Notes: a model not told the origin generated them from the sequence alone. DNA of 7,802 bases from Marinosulfonomonas sp. (GCA_019090845.1 JAHRVD010000396.1:1-7802), one strand, 5' to 3'; positions 1 through 5,782 are shown, numbered from the stretch's first letter. Program-made: numbers and translations.

Positions 1-158
1 ATGTGGTGCTGCGGGTGTGTTGTTTTCTGGAAGGGCTGGAGACGGCGGAAAAACGCATGGGCTGGTCGGCGCGTTCAGGCAAGATTGTGCTGCGTATCGC
101 GCTGCAACGTCTGAAACGCCACTACGATGGCTTGGGCAAAGGCGATTTGATCGGCTAA
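1..158 (+). CDS. DUF6456-type protein, C-terminal fragment (partial)
   Basis: The 3' end of a gene that begins before the window. The frame starting at base 3 is open to a TAA at 156-158 and gives 51 residues. They include a CCFLEGLE helix, then GWSARSGK and the ending LKRHYDGLGKGDLIG. The combination of a Cys-rich helix, a Gly-Trp-x-x-Arg-Ser-x-Lys turn, and a Leu/Arg helix ending in His-Tyr matches my memory of the C-terminal part of DUF6456 proteins, found in Rhodobacterales and relatives. The function of that family is unknown to me, and the upstream part, often with a helix-turn-helix, is not visible. A competing frame with an ATG at 17 runs through the same bases but has no family character. 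The family call comes from recall only. That this is a real coding tail is supported by the terminator right after it. Confidence 0.65.
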   Translation, partial: VVLRVCCFLEGLETAEKRMGWSARSGKIVLRIALQRLKRHYDGLGKGDLIG

Positions 159-190
159 GAATTGTATCGCCCCGTCGATTGCGCGGCGCG

Positions 191-240
191 AAAATCAAAA
201 CGGCGCAAGCAACCCTTTGGTCGCATGCGCCTTTTTCGTT
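191..240. terminator. Hairpin terminator, possibly bidirectional
   Basis: GGCGCA (202-207) pairs with TGCGCC (226-231). Inside, GC-A-ACC (209-214) pairs with GGT-C-GC (219-224) around a CTTT loop, giving about 11 pairs with two mismatches. TTTTTCGTT follows on the plus strand (232-240), so this is a good intrinsic terminator for the DUF6456-type gene ending at 158. On the minus strand the same hairpin is followed by TTTTGATTTT (complement of 191-200), so it could also stop transcripts of the peroxiredoxin gene, whose stop is at 268. The two genes converge here, which fits shared use. Confidence 0.75.
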
Positions 241-267
241 TTTAGCGGGGTATTTGGCCCCCGGTTT

Positions 268-807
268 TTAGCCGTTGAGATGCTTAAGCAGGTTCTCTGG
301 CGAGCTTTCGCCATAGGGGTCATCGCCGTGGTTGTCGCTGCGTCCAGGCTCTTCGAACCAAGCCTCGACCTTGCCGTCATTGATGATCGCTGCATAGCGC
401 CATGAGCGTTGGCCAAATCCAAGATTGTCCTTGGCCACCAACATGCCGGCCTGTTTGGTGAACTCGCCAGAGCCATCAGGGATCACCTTGACGTTCTCAA
501 GGTCCTGGGACTGGGCCCATTTGTTCATCACAAAGCTGTCGTTGACCGACATGCAATAGATGTCGTCAATTCCGGCCGCCTGGAATGCGCCGAAATTCTT
601 TTCAAAACCGGGCAACTGATAGGTTGAACACGTCGGGGTAAATGCGCCGGGCAGCGAAAACAGGACGACACGTTTTCCGGCAAAATAATCTGCCGTGGTT
701 TTGTCTTCCCAACGGAATGGATTGTCGCCGCCAATGCTTTCATCGCGCACACGGGTGTGAAAGGTGACATTTGGAATCTGATCGCCGGTTTTCATGTCTC
801 TGTCCAT
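268..807 (-). CDS. Prx5-type peroxiredoxin (redoxin / AhpC-TSA superfamily)
   Basis: A thiol peroxidase that reduces H2O2 and organic hydroperoxides in the cytoplasm. The 179 residues carry the peroxidatic site PGAFTPTCS at 53-61, with the attacking Cys60 and Thr57. The conserved active-site Arg is at 137 in RSWRYA. FSLPG just before the site and VNDSFVMNKWA at 88-98 are typical of the Prx5 group. A second Cys is at 85 (IYCMSVND). No Cys lies near the C-terminus (it ends NLLKHLNG), so no obvious resolving cysteine is present. This suggests a 1-Cys enzyme recycled by glutathione or glutaredoxin (inference). The start is uncertain: ATG at 807 or ATG at 795 (MKTGDQIP). Neither has a clear SD, and homologues as I recall them start near the second. 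The gene stands alone, convergent with the upstream gene and divergent from lipA, with a promoter and palindromic operator candidate at 833-880. Confidence 0.93.
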   Translation of the reverse strand: MDRDMKTGDQIPNVTFHTRVRDESIGGDNPFRWEDKTTADYFAGKRVVLFSLPGAFTPTCSTYQLPGFEKNFGAFQAAGIDDIYCMSVNDSFVMNKWAQSQDLENVKVIPDGSGEFTKQAGMLVAKDNLGFGQRSWRYAAIINDGKVEAWFEEPGRSDNHGDDPYGESSPENLLKHLNG

Positions 808-832
808 TGTTGTTGTCGGTTCGTTGACAGAA

Positions 833-847
833 TTAGAACAGTTCTAA
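833..847. promoter_or_regulatory. Perfect 15-bp palindrome, candidate Irr/ICE-type operator
   Basis: TTAGAA (833-838), CAG, TTCTAA (842-847). The arms are perfectly complementary, and even the flanking spacer bases C and G pair, leaving one central A. TTAGAA-N3-TTCTAA agrees with the iron-control element (ICE) I recall for the Fur-family regulator Irr in alphaproteobacteria. It lies 26-40 bp before the 807 start of the peroxiredoxin, over the start site predicted from the promoter at 851-880. That is a repressor-like position for this gene. It is 137 bp upstream of lipA. The palindrome is seen directly. The Irr assignment is inference from recall of the consensus. Confidence 0.5.
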
Positions 848-850
848 GCT

Positions 851-880
851 ATCATCAACGTGCGATCTGCCCAGAGCCAA
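851..880 (-). promoter_or_regulatory. Candidate sigma-70 promoter of the peroxiredoxin gene
   Basis: Read on the minus strand, TTGGCT (880-875) is followed after 18 nt by GATGAT (856-851), matching 4 of 6 bases in each box. Transcription would start around 843-845, inside the 833-847 palindrome, and leave a leader of about 37 nt. Boxes of this quality arise by chance, so the support is mainly position and the overlap with the palindrome. Confidence 0.35.
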
Positions 881-907
881 CAAAAATCACCCGTTTTGCA
901 ATGCAGC

Positions 908-913
908 TATGAT
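908..913 (+). promoter_or_regulatory. Candidate -10 box for lipA
   Basis: TATGAT, matching 5 of 6 consensus bases, lies 71 nt before the lipA start in the shared divergent intergenic region. The bases 17 nt upstream (885-890) do not resemble a -35 box, so this may be activator-dependent or wrong. The rest of 848-983 shows nothing else I can name, apart from the divergent peroxiredoxin promoter and the lipA SD. Confidence 0.25.
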
Positions 914-983
914 CACTGGGCGTTTGCGTTACATGCTCAAAGCCATTATCTGATGCTTGCTCTGTCATTAGGGGGAACCTTCT

Positions 984-1937
984 TTGCGTGATCTAAAGAT
1001 ACCACAGCAGCGCCACCCTGAAAAAGCGCGCCGCCCCGATACCACCCAGCCCAAGAAACCGGCGTGGATCAGGGTAAAGGCCCCGGTGTCACAAGGGTAC
1101 AAACAGACCCGCGACATCATGCGCGCCCATAATCTGGTCACTGTCTGCGAAGAAGCAGGCTGTCCCAATGTGGGCGAATGCTGGGGGCAGGGCCACGCCA
1201 CGATGATGATAATGGGGCAGGTTTGCACCCGCGCCTGCACGTTTTGCAACATCGCTACCGGCAAGCCGCCAGAGGCGCTTGATGTGTTCGAGCCGGGGCG
1301 GGTGGCGGATGCTGTTAAAAAGCTGGGGCTGAAGCATGTTGTGGTAACTTCGGTCGATCGGGATGATGTGGCCGACGGCGGTGCGGAACATTTCGCCCAG
1401 ACAATCCGGGCCATTCGCGCCCAGTCGCCCGATACAACGATTGAAATTCTGACACCGGATTTCATCAAATGCGCACCGGAAGTTCTGGAAATCGTGGTCA
1501 AGGCCCGCCCGGATGTGTTCAACCACAATCTTGAAACCGTACCCGGACTTTATCCGCAGGTGCGCCCCGGTGCGCGCTATTTCCATTCGCTGCGACTGTT
1601 ACAGCGGGTCAAGGAAATTGATCCTTCGATGTTCACCAAATCCGGCATCATGGTTGGGTTGGGCGAGGATCGTCAGGCCGTGTTGCAAGTGATGGAAGAT
1701 ATGCGTGCGGCCGACATAGATTTTCTGACCATCGGTCAGTACCTGCAACCCACACCCAAACATCACAAAGTGGATCGCTTTGTGACGCCGGACGAATTTG
1801 CCAGCTACGAAAAGGCCGCCTATGGCAAGGGGTTCGCAATGGTCTCGGCGACGCCGTTGACACGTTCAAGCTATCATGCGGGCGATGATTTCGCCCGGTT
1901 GCGGGCGGCAAGGCTGAAGAAACTGGATCGCGGTTAG
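984..1937 (+). CDS. lipA: Lipoyl synthase
   Basis: A radical-SAM enzyme that inserts two sulfurs at C6 and C8 of octanoyl groups already attached to E2 and GcvH proteins, making the lipoyl cofactor of pyruvate, 2-oxoglutarate and glycine-cleavage complexes. All cluster ligands are present. The auxiliary 4Fe-4S motif CX4CX5C is at Cys55, Cys60 and Cys66. The radical-SAM CX3CX2C motif is at Cys81, Cys85 and Cys88 (CTRACTFC). The serine ligand sits in RSSYHAG at 294-300. Family signatures [16 protein letters not shown] and TIGQYLQPT are also visible. The 317-residue length is normal. The start is TTG: AGGGGG at 970-975 lies 8 nt before it, and MRDLKIP is the usual N-terminus in this group as I recall. 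No ATG fits better. The gene appears monocistronic. LipA consumes its auxiliary cluster, so the enzyme depends heavily on Fe-S supply. Confidence 0.98.
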   Translation: MRDLKIPQQRHPEKARRPDTTQPKKPAWIRVKAPVSQGYKQTRDIMRAHNLVTVCEEAGCPNVGECWGQGHATMMIMGQVCTRACTFCNIATGKPPEALDVFEPGRVADAVKKLGLKHVVVTSVDRDDVADGGAEHFAQTIRAIRAQSPDTTIEILTPDFIKCAPEVLEIVVKARPDVFNHNLETVPGLYPQVRPGARYFHSLRLLQRVKEIDPSMFTKSGIMVGLGEDRQAVLQVMEDMRAADIDFLTIGQYLQPTPKHHKVDRFVTPDEFASYEKAAYGKGFAMVSATPLTRSSYHAGDDFARLRAARLKKLDRG

Positions 1938-1939
1938 GG

Positions 1940-1961
1940 CGATTTTTCGTACGAAAAATCG
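1940..1961. repeat. Perfect 22-bp palindrome after lipA
   Basis: The half-site CGATTTTTCGT is followed directly by its exact complement, with no spacer. As RNA it would form a 9-bp stem closed by a GTAC tetraloop. It starts 2 nt after the lipA stop and lies 43 nt from the end of the convergent diheme cytochrome gene. No T-run follows on either strand, so it is not a classic intrinsic terminator. It could still end or protect both converging transcripts, be a protein-binding site, or be one copy of a dispersed element. I find no second copy in this window. Confidence 0.7.
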
Positions 1962-2004
1962 TTGTCTGCGCCGCGAGCGGCCCAGCCACAGCTTTGGTCA
2001 CGCC

Positions 2005-2895
2005 CTATTGGGCTGCCGGCAGAGCCTGAATATAGGCGACGATGGCGTTCAGATCTGCCTCTGGCATTTGTGAAAGGTTTTCGATGACATCGCCCATATG
2101 GCCACCGGCTGTGTCAAACTCTGGCGTAAACCCGGTGGTGAAATAATAAAGCAGATCCGGCCCGGACCAGTCCAGTTTAGTGCGGGTGATATTGGGGATT
2201 TTCCCGGACCCGGATGGGTTGGGTGCCCCCGCCATCCAGCGCCCTGTCTGCACCGCGCCCAGCAGATTGCGCGGGGTGTGGCATTCGCCGCAATGGCCCA
2301 AAGCCTCAACCAGATAACGCCCCCGTTCCAGTTGTGGCGTCGCCGCGTCCTGCATCACCCAACCGGGGCGCAGGAACAGCAACTTCCAGCCGCCAAGGCT
2401 GCGCCGGATATTGAACGGAAAGCCGACATCATGGGGTTTGCTGGGTGTGTCCACAGCGGGCAGAGTTTGCAAATAAGCGTGCAGCGAGACGATGTCGCCA
2501 AGCGTGGCGTTCTGATAGGTGGTGTAAGGGAAGGCCGGAAAATAATGCGCACCATCAGGCGAGGTGCCGTGGCGCATCGCGTTGACCAGATCAAGTGCGC
2601 TCCAGCCACCGATCCCGGCACTTGGATGGGGTGAAATATTTGGCGCATAGAATGTGCCAAAATCGCTTGGGAAAGCGCGCCCTCCAACCAGTTCCAGACG
2701 GGCCCCATCTTTGGCGTCCGCGGCCGCGTGGCAGGACGCGCAGCCACCTGCAACGAACACCGCCGCGCCCTGTTCAACGTCTGCAACGATCCCGGCCAAT
2801 GCTTTCGCATCGGTGGTTTCTGGCGCTGTGACGATCCAGAAAACGATCGCTCCGACAGCCCCGAGAAGTGCCAGAACTGCCAACAGACGTTTCAT
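2005..2895 (-). CDS. Membrane-anchored diheme cytochrome c
   Basis: A periplasm-facing electron carrier of 296 residues. A hydrophobic segment at 4-23 without a clear cleavage site suggests an N-terminal anchor. Two c-type domains follow: CASCH at 52-56 and CGECH at 202-206. The wording around them (FYAPNISP, GWS, MRHGTSPDG, FPYTTYQNAT, DIVSLHAYL; then GRYLVEALGHCGECHTPRN, GGHMGDVI) resembles the cytochrome c subunits of membrane alcohol, aldehyde and gluconate dehydrogenases. No dehydrogenase subunit is adjacent, so its partner is unknown. Met267 (GGHMGDV) is a good sixth ligand for heme 2. For heme 1, the PAMPY expected in dehydrogenase cytochromes reads PAFPY at 120-124, so the axial ligand is uncertain. 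The start at 2895 is chosen because GGAGGT lies just upstream and the anchor begins at once. The in-frame ATG at 2985 would add 30 residues with no signal character. It lies 50 nt after cytochrome c', probably in the same transcript. Confidence 0.9.
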   Translation of the reverse strand: MKRLLAVLALLGAVGAIVFWIVTAPETTDAKALAGIVADVEQGAAVFVAGGCASCHAAADAKDGARLELVGGRAFPSDFGTFYAPNISPHPSAGIGGWSALDLVNAMRHGTSPDGAHYFPAFPYTTYQNATLGDIVSLHAYLQTLPAVDTPSKPHDVGFPFNIRRSLGGWKLLFLRPGWVMQDAATPQLERGRYLVEALGHCGECHTPRNLLGAVQTGRWMAGAPNPSGSGKIPNITRTKLDWSGPDLLYYFTTGFTPEFDTAGGHMGDVIENLSQMPEADLNAIVAYIQALPAAQ

Positions 2896-2915
2896 CAAAC
2901 CTCCGGGTTCGGTCA

Positions 2916-2939
2916 GGGCGCAACCTGAAAGCCGCGCCC
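2916..2939 (-). other. Intercistronic hairpin between the two cytochrome genes
   Basis: GGGCGC (2916-2921) pairs with GCGCCC (2934-2939) across a 12-nt loop. The hairpin lies in the 50-nt gap between the cytochrome c' stop and the SD of the diheme cytochrome. No T-run follows, so it may adjust the relative amounts of the two proteins by pausing or RNA processing rather than end transcription. The stem is seen; the role is inference. Confidence 0.35.
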
Positions 2940-2945
2940 ATTGAT

Positions 2946-3404
2946 TTATTCTGGTTGGCGATAAGCCTTGTGGCAAGCGTTGCACGCGCCGCCCAGGGCA
3001 CGCATTCCACCACGCAGCGAATCCAGGCCGCCCCCGGCGGCAGCTTCCATAGCCCCGGCTGCTGCAACCATGTCACCGGACTTGGCGATAACGTCTGGAA
3101 AATTCTGCCAAAGCGCGCCAAGCGCCCTAGTTCCCTTTACCGATTCCGCATCCGAACCCGGTGGCCAGTAACTGCCCTGACTCATTTTGGTCAAAGCCGC
3201 CAGATTGGCAGCCGCAGCCGAGGCCGCATCCGCGCTATAGTCGATCTTGCCCTGAGCCATGCCACCCAGAATACCAAGATTATGACCATAAAGAACCATA
3301 TGCGCCTTGCGCGCGGCAATCGCCCCGTCATGGGGGCTTTCGGCGAAAACAGCCGTGGCGGCCAAGGCCAGCCCGACGGCTGCGAAGGTAATTTTTTTCA
3401 ACAT
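2946..3404 (-). CDS. Cytochrome c' (class II c-type cytochrome)
   Basis: A periplasmic four-helix-bundle heme protein. Family members bind NO or CO at a five-coordinate heme, and some are electron carriers. The 152 residues have a clear signal peptide (KK, then a hydrophobic stretch, cut after AVFA at about residue 21). The single heme motif CNACH is at 141-145, close to the C-terminus, which is the class II layout. The N-terminal helix ARKAHMVLYGHNLGILGGM at 31-49 and GSYWPPGS at 77-84 fit the family. The start has AGGGAG about 10 nt upstream. It is probably the first gene of an operon with the diheme cytochrome, and divergent from a LysR regulator 99 bp away. The bulky residue that sets gas selectivity cannot be assigned by eye, so true cytochrome c' versus low-spin cytochrome c-556 type remains open. 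Confidence 0.9.
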   Translation of the reverse strand: MLKKITFAAVGLALAATAVFAESPHDGAIAARKAHMVLYGHNLGILGGMAQGKIDYSADAASAAAANLAALTKMSQGSYWPPGSDAESVKGTRALGALWQNFPDVIAKSGDMVAAAGAMEAAAGGGLDSLRGGMRALGGACNACHKAYRQPE

Positions 3405-3429
3405 TTATCAAAGTCTCCCTGCGACTCAA

Positions 3430-3458
3430 AATATGGGTGGTCAAACTTTAACTGTGAA
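3430..3458 (-). promoter_or_regulatory. Candidate promoter of the cytochrome c' operon
   Basis: On the minus strand, TTCACA (3458-3453, 5 of 6) and CATATT (3435-3430, 4 of 6) are separated by the ideal 17 nt. Transcription would start near 3423, just ahead of the SD at 3414-3420. The surrounding 99-bp divergent region is AT-rich and would also hold the regulator's binding site. TTAA-N10-TTAA at 3463-3480 is a weak candidate for that. Confidence 0.45.
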
Positions 3459-3503
3459 AATATTAATGTGTAGTCGTTAATTTCGAAGCGGGTTGCTTAT
3501 ATT

Positions 3504-4370
3504 ATGCACAATGATGAGAACTGGGACGATATGCGTTTTGTTCTGGCGGTGGCCGAGGCTGGCACGGTAACGGCTGCTGCCCGCACGCTTGGGGTGAACC
3601 ACGCGACGGTTCTGCGCCGTGTTGCTGCCTTTGAAGAGCGTTATAATATTCGGATTTTTGACAAAACGGCAAAGGGTTACGCGATCGTTGATGGTCGGTT
3701 GCGGGTGATTGATGCCGCGCGCGAGGTGGAAACAGCGATCCGTTCGGTCGCCGAGGTTATACAGGGAACGCAAGCACCGTTGCGCGGTGTTGTGCGGGTG
3801 ACATCCACCGATACCTTCTGCCATGTGGTGCTGCCCGAAATGGTGGCGACCATGCAAAAATCCGCGCAAGGGCTGCGAATTGAGCTGCTGTCGAGCAACG
3901 CGCATCTGGATTTGTCACGCCTTCATGCTGATATCACAGTGCGCCCGGCGGTTGCGCTTGATCCGGATTTGACCGGCGAGGTCGCCGCGCAACTGGGCTT
4001 TGATGTTTATGCGCATCCGGATGCGGACGGTGATCGCTGGCTGGGTCTGAGCGGCGCGATTGCGCGATCGGTGGTGGCCGAATGGATGGCCGGGGCGGTG
4101 GCCGCATCGGCAATCACCGGTGCGGGCGACAGTTTCGTGACGTTGCGCGAGTTGGCAGCGGCCGGTTTGGGGCAGGCGGTGCTGCCATGTGTTCTTGGCG
4201 ACGCAGATCCGCGGCTTGAACGTCGCCGTGGGATCATGCCTCCGATGCCGGTTGATCTGTGGGTGGCAAGCCACGTCGATCTGGCAGATGTGGGGCGCAT
4301 CCGTGCTGCGCGTGCCCTGCTGATCGAGGCGCTGGCCGCCAAGGCCGATTGGTTGGCCGGGTTAGATTAG
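3504..4370 (+). CDS. LysR-family transcriptional regulator
   Basis: A cytoplasmic DNA-binding regulator of 288 residues, normal for the family. The N-terminal winged helix-turn-helix is clear: WDDMRFVLAVAEAGTVTAAA at 7-26, then LGVNHATVLRRVAAFEE at 29-45. A linker helix follows, and from about residue 93 (LRGVVRVTS) the periplasmic-binding-like effector domain runs to the end. GLGQAVLPCVLGD at 221-233 is the usual late signature of that domain. The effector cannot be deduced. The divergent position next to the cytochrome pair suggests it controls them and itself, the common LysR layout (inference). The start at 3504 keeps the whole first helix. No good SD precedes it and a TATATT sits right against the ATG (3498-3503). 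If that is the -10 box, translation might begin at the ATG at 3531 instead, which would cut into helix 1. Confidence 0.93.
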   Translation: MHNDENWDDMRFVLAVAEAGTVTAAARTLGVNHATVLRRVAAFEERYNIRIFDKTAKGYAIVDGRLRVIDAAREVETAIRSVAEVIQGTQAPLRGVVRVTSTDTFCHVVLPEMVATMQKSAQGLRIELLSSNAHLDLSRLHADITVRPAVALDPDLTGEVAAQLGFDVYAHPDADGDRWLGLSGAIARSVVAEWMAGAVAASAITGAGDSFVTLRELAAAGLGQAVLPCVLGDADPRLERRRGIMPPMPVDLWVASHVDLADVGRIRAARALLIEALAAKADWLAGLD

Positions 4371-4439
4371 CGGGCATATTGGGCCACTTGCGCCCGGAAC
4401 GAAAATTCCCGCAACGCTTCCAGTTGCCACTTATCACGC

Positions 4440-4622
4440 CTAGCGGGTGATCCGCCCTTTTGGGGTATTGCCCATGGTCAGCCAATCGGGCCAGCCAAAT
4501 ACCCGCTCAAATGCAAATAATATCAGACATAGGGCAATCGCCCCCAATATCAGCTTCACACGACTGGCCGAGGGCGGTTTATGCGCCCATTTGGCCATTC
4601 GCACAAACTGGCGCAGGTTCAT
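4440..4622 (-). CDS. Small single-pass membrane protein downstream of hpt
   Basis: Sixty residues. A basic N-terminus (MNLRQFVRMAKWAHKPPSAS, Lys23) is followed by one hydrophobic segment at about 24-41 (ILGAIALCLILFAF), then ERVFGWPDWLT and a basic tail. This predicts one transmembrane helix with the N-terminus inside. It begins 3 nt after the hpt stop. GGGGAA near the end of hpt serves as its SD, so translation is very likely coupled. I recall similar small proteins in Rhodobacteraceae, with no known function. The tight linkage, SD and charge layout support a real gene, but membership in a named family cannot be shown. A role in anchoring or in a membrane complex would be a guess. Confidence 0.75.
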   Translation of the reverse strand: MNLRQFVRMAKWAHKPPSASRVKLILGAIALCLILFAFERVFGWPDWLTMGNTPKGRITR

Positions 4623-4625
4623 TGG

Positions 4626-5168
4626 TTATTCCCCGGTAAACCGCACCTTGCCGATATAGGGCAGATTGCGGTTGCGCTGTGCAAAGTCGATGCCATAGCC
4701 AACGACAAATTCATCCGGTATTTCAAAGCCGGTCCATGTCGCCTTGATGTCCACTTCGCGGCGCGATGGTTTGTCCAGCAGGGCAATCGTTTCCAGTTTC
4801 TTCGGGCCGCGTGTTTTTAGCAGCGCCACCACATGTTTCAGCGTGTGCCCAGTATCGACGATATCCTCGACCACCAGCACATTGCGACCGGAAATCTCGC
4901 CGCGCAAATCCTTCAGGATGCGAACTTCGCGGCTGGATTGTGTGCTGTCGCCATAAGAAGAGGCCTCAAGAAAGTCGACCTCGACGTTCATGTCCAGCTC
5001 GCGCACCAGATCGGCGATAAACACGAAAGAGCCGCGCAGCAGGCCGACGACCACCAGTTTTTCGCAATCGGCGTATTCCACCTGAATTTCACGCGCCAGA
5101 TCCTCGATCCGGGCGGCAATCGTCTTGGCCGAGATCATCGGATCAATCACATATGGTCGATGCGGCAT
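4626..5168 (-). CDS. hpt: Hypoxanthine phosphoribosyltransferase
   Basis: A cytoplasmic purine-salvage enzyme that transfers ribose 5-phosphate from PRPP to hypoxanthine (and usually guanine), giving IMP or GMP. The 180 residues match the bacterial type I enzyme in length. The PRPP loop [14 protein letters not shown] is at 97-110, with the acidic pair Glu101-Asp102. LLRGSF at 43-48 is the pyrophosphate-binding loop. SYGDSTQSS at 71-79 is the flexible catalytic loop. LLDKPSRR at 131-138 and [20 protein letters not shown] at 154-173 close the base-binding site. The start at 5168 (MPHRPYVID) has AAGGGG at a good distance. The open frame extends upstream to 5381, but that part lies over the divergent gene and lacks family character. 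It is probably the first gene of a two-gene unit with the small membrane protein. Confidence 0.97.
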   Translation of the reverse strand: MPHRPYVIDPMISAKTIAARIEDLAREIQVEYADCEKLVVVGLLRGSFVFIADLVRELDMNVEVDFLEASSYGDSTQSSREVRILKDLRGEISGRNVLVVEDIVDTGHTLKHVVALLKTRGPKKLETIALLDKPSRREVDIKATWTGFEIPDEFVVGYGIDFAQRNRNLPYIGKVRFTGE

Positions 5169-5236
5169 ATCATCCCCTTGCATTCTCTGGGCCAGTTTAC
5201 GAAATGGATATGAAAGTCTCCACCCCAAAGGACACC

Positions 5237-5689
5237 ATGCCGCGACATACCGAAACCCGACGACTGCCTTATACGGCCCAGCAGATGTATGATCTGGTGG
5301 CGGATGTGGCGCGCTACCCGGATTTTCTGCCGTGGTGTGCTGCCGCGCGGGTTCGTTCCCTGACACCAGAGGGGGACACACAAGTGATGACGGCCGATCT
5401 GGTGATTTCTTTCAAGGTGTTTCGCGAACGCTTTACCAGTCGGGTGGTGCTCTGGCCCAGGACGCTGAAGATCGACACAAAGTATCTGGATGGTCCGTTC
5501 AGCCATATGCATTCCACATGGGAATTCCGGGATATTGACGATGGCTGCGAAGTGGATTTTTTTGTTGATTTTGATTTCCGCAACGCAATTTTGCAAAAAC
5601 TAATCGGCGTTGTGTTCAATCAGGCAATGACGCGGATCGTGCGGGCCTTTGAAGAACGGGCTTTGGCGCTTTACGGATCAACAGGCTGA
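5237..5689 (+). CDS. COQ10/RatA-like START-domain protein (ubiquinone-binding type)
   Basis: A 150-residue protein of the polyketide-cyclase/SRPBCC fold, often labelled RatA-family toxin. In mitochondria and alphaproteobacteria the better-supported role of this group is binding ubiquinone and aiding respiration. Family marks: [20 protein letters not shown] at 2-21, [14 protein letters not shown] at 21-34, and [16 protein letters not shown] at 82-97. The long C-terminal helix, about 116-146, closes the lipid pocket. The start at 5237 has AAAGGA 6 nt upstream. An ATG at 5153 in frame would add 28 residues lying over hpt and its SD. It is divergent from hpt by 68 bp. No ratB-like partner is in view, which argues against reading it as a toxin-antitoxin pair. 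Similar genes in Rhodobacteraceae usually sit close to lipA, cinA and pgpA, as I recall, and the same genes are all in this window. Confidence 0.9.
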   Translation: MPRHTETRRLPYTAQQMYDLVADVARYPDFLPWCAAARVRSLTPEGDTQVMTADLVISFKVFRERFTSRVVLWPRTLKIDTKYLDGPFSHMHSTWEFRDIDDGCEVDFFVDFDFRNAILQKLIGVVFNQAMTRIVRAFEERALALYGSTG

Positions 5690-5709
5690 ACAGGTCGCAA
5701 ATGGAATGC

Positions 5710-5757
5710 GCCGGGCAATGCCCGGCACAATCTGTATTCAGCGACGCCAAAGGCGTC
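5710..5757. terminator. Two hairpins between convergent genes
   Basis: GCCGGGC-AAT-GCCCGGC (5710-5726) is a 7-bp GC-rich stem. GACGCC-AAA-GGCGTC (5743-5757) is a 6-bp stem. They sit between the stop of the START-domain gene (5689) and that of the convergent amt gene (5783). T-rich tails are poor on both strands (TCAATTT after the second stem on the plus strand), so termination is likely but not certain. They could also protect the two 3' ends. Confidence 0.5.
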
Positions 5758-5782
5758 TCAATTTAACAACAGCTTCACACCG

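Noticed and set aside
968..1586. Long minus-strand open frames (186 and 165 codons) over lipA
   Set aside because: They lie opposite a complete lipA with every catalytic motif, and their translations have no recognisable domain. They are by-products of codon bias.
2098..2634. 178-codon plus-strand open frame
   Set aside because: It lies opposite the diheme cytochrome, whose two CxxCH motifs and SD identify the true strand.
2896..2985. Longer diheme cytochrome starting at ATG 2985
   Set aside because: The added 30 residues have no signal or anchor features and overlap the cytochrome c' end. The ATG at 2895 has GGAGGT just before it.
5153..5236. Upstream ATG at 5153 for the START-domain protein
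   Set aside because: It would overlap the hpt start, and it adds 28 residues without family similarity. AAAGGA precedes the ATG at 5237.
5169..5381. N-terminal extension of hpt up to 5381
   Set aside because: The extra 71 residues lie over the divergent START-domain gene and do not resemble Hpt. AAGGGG precedes the start at 5168.
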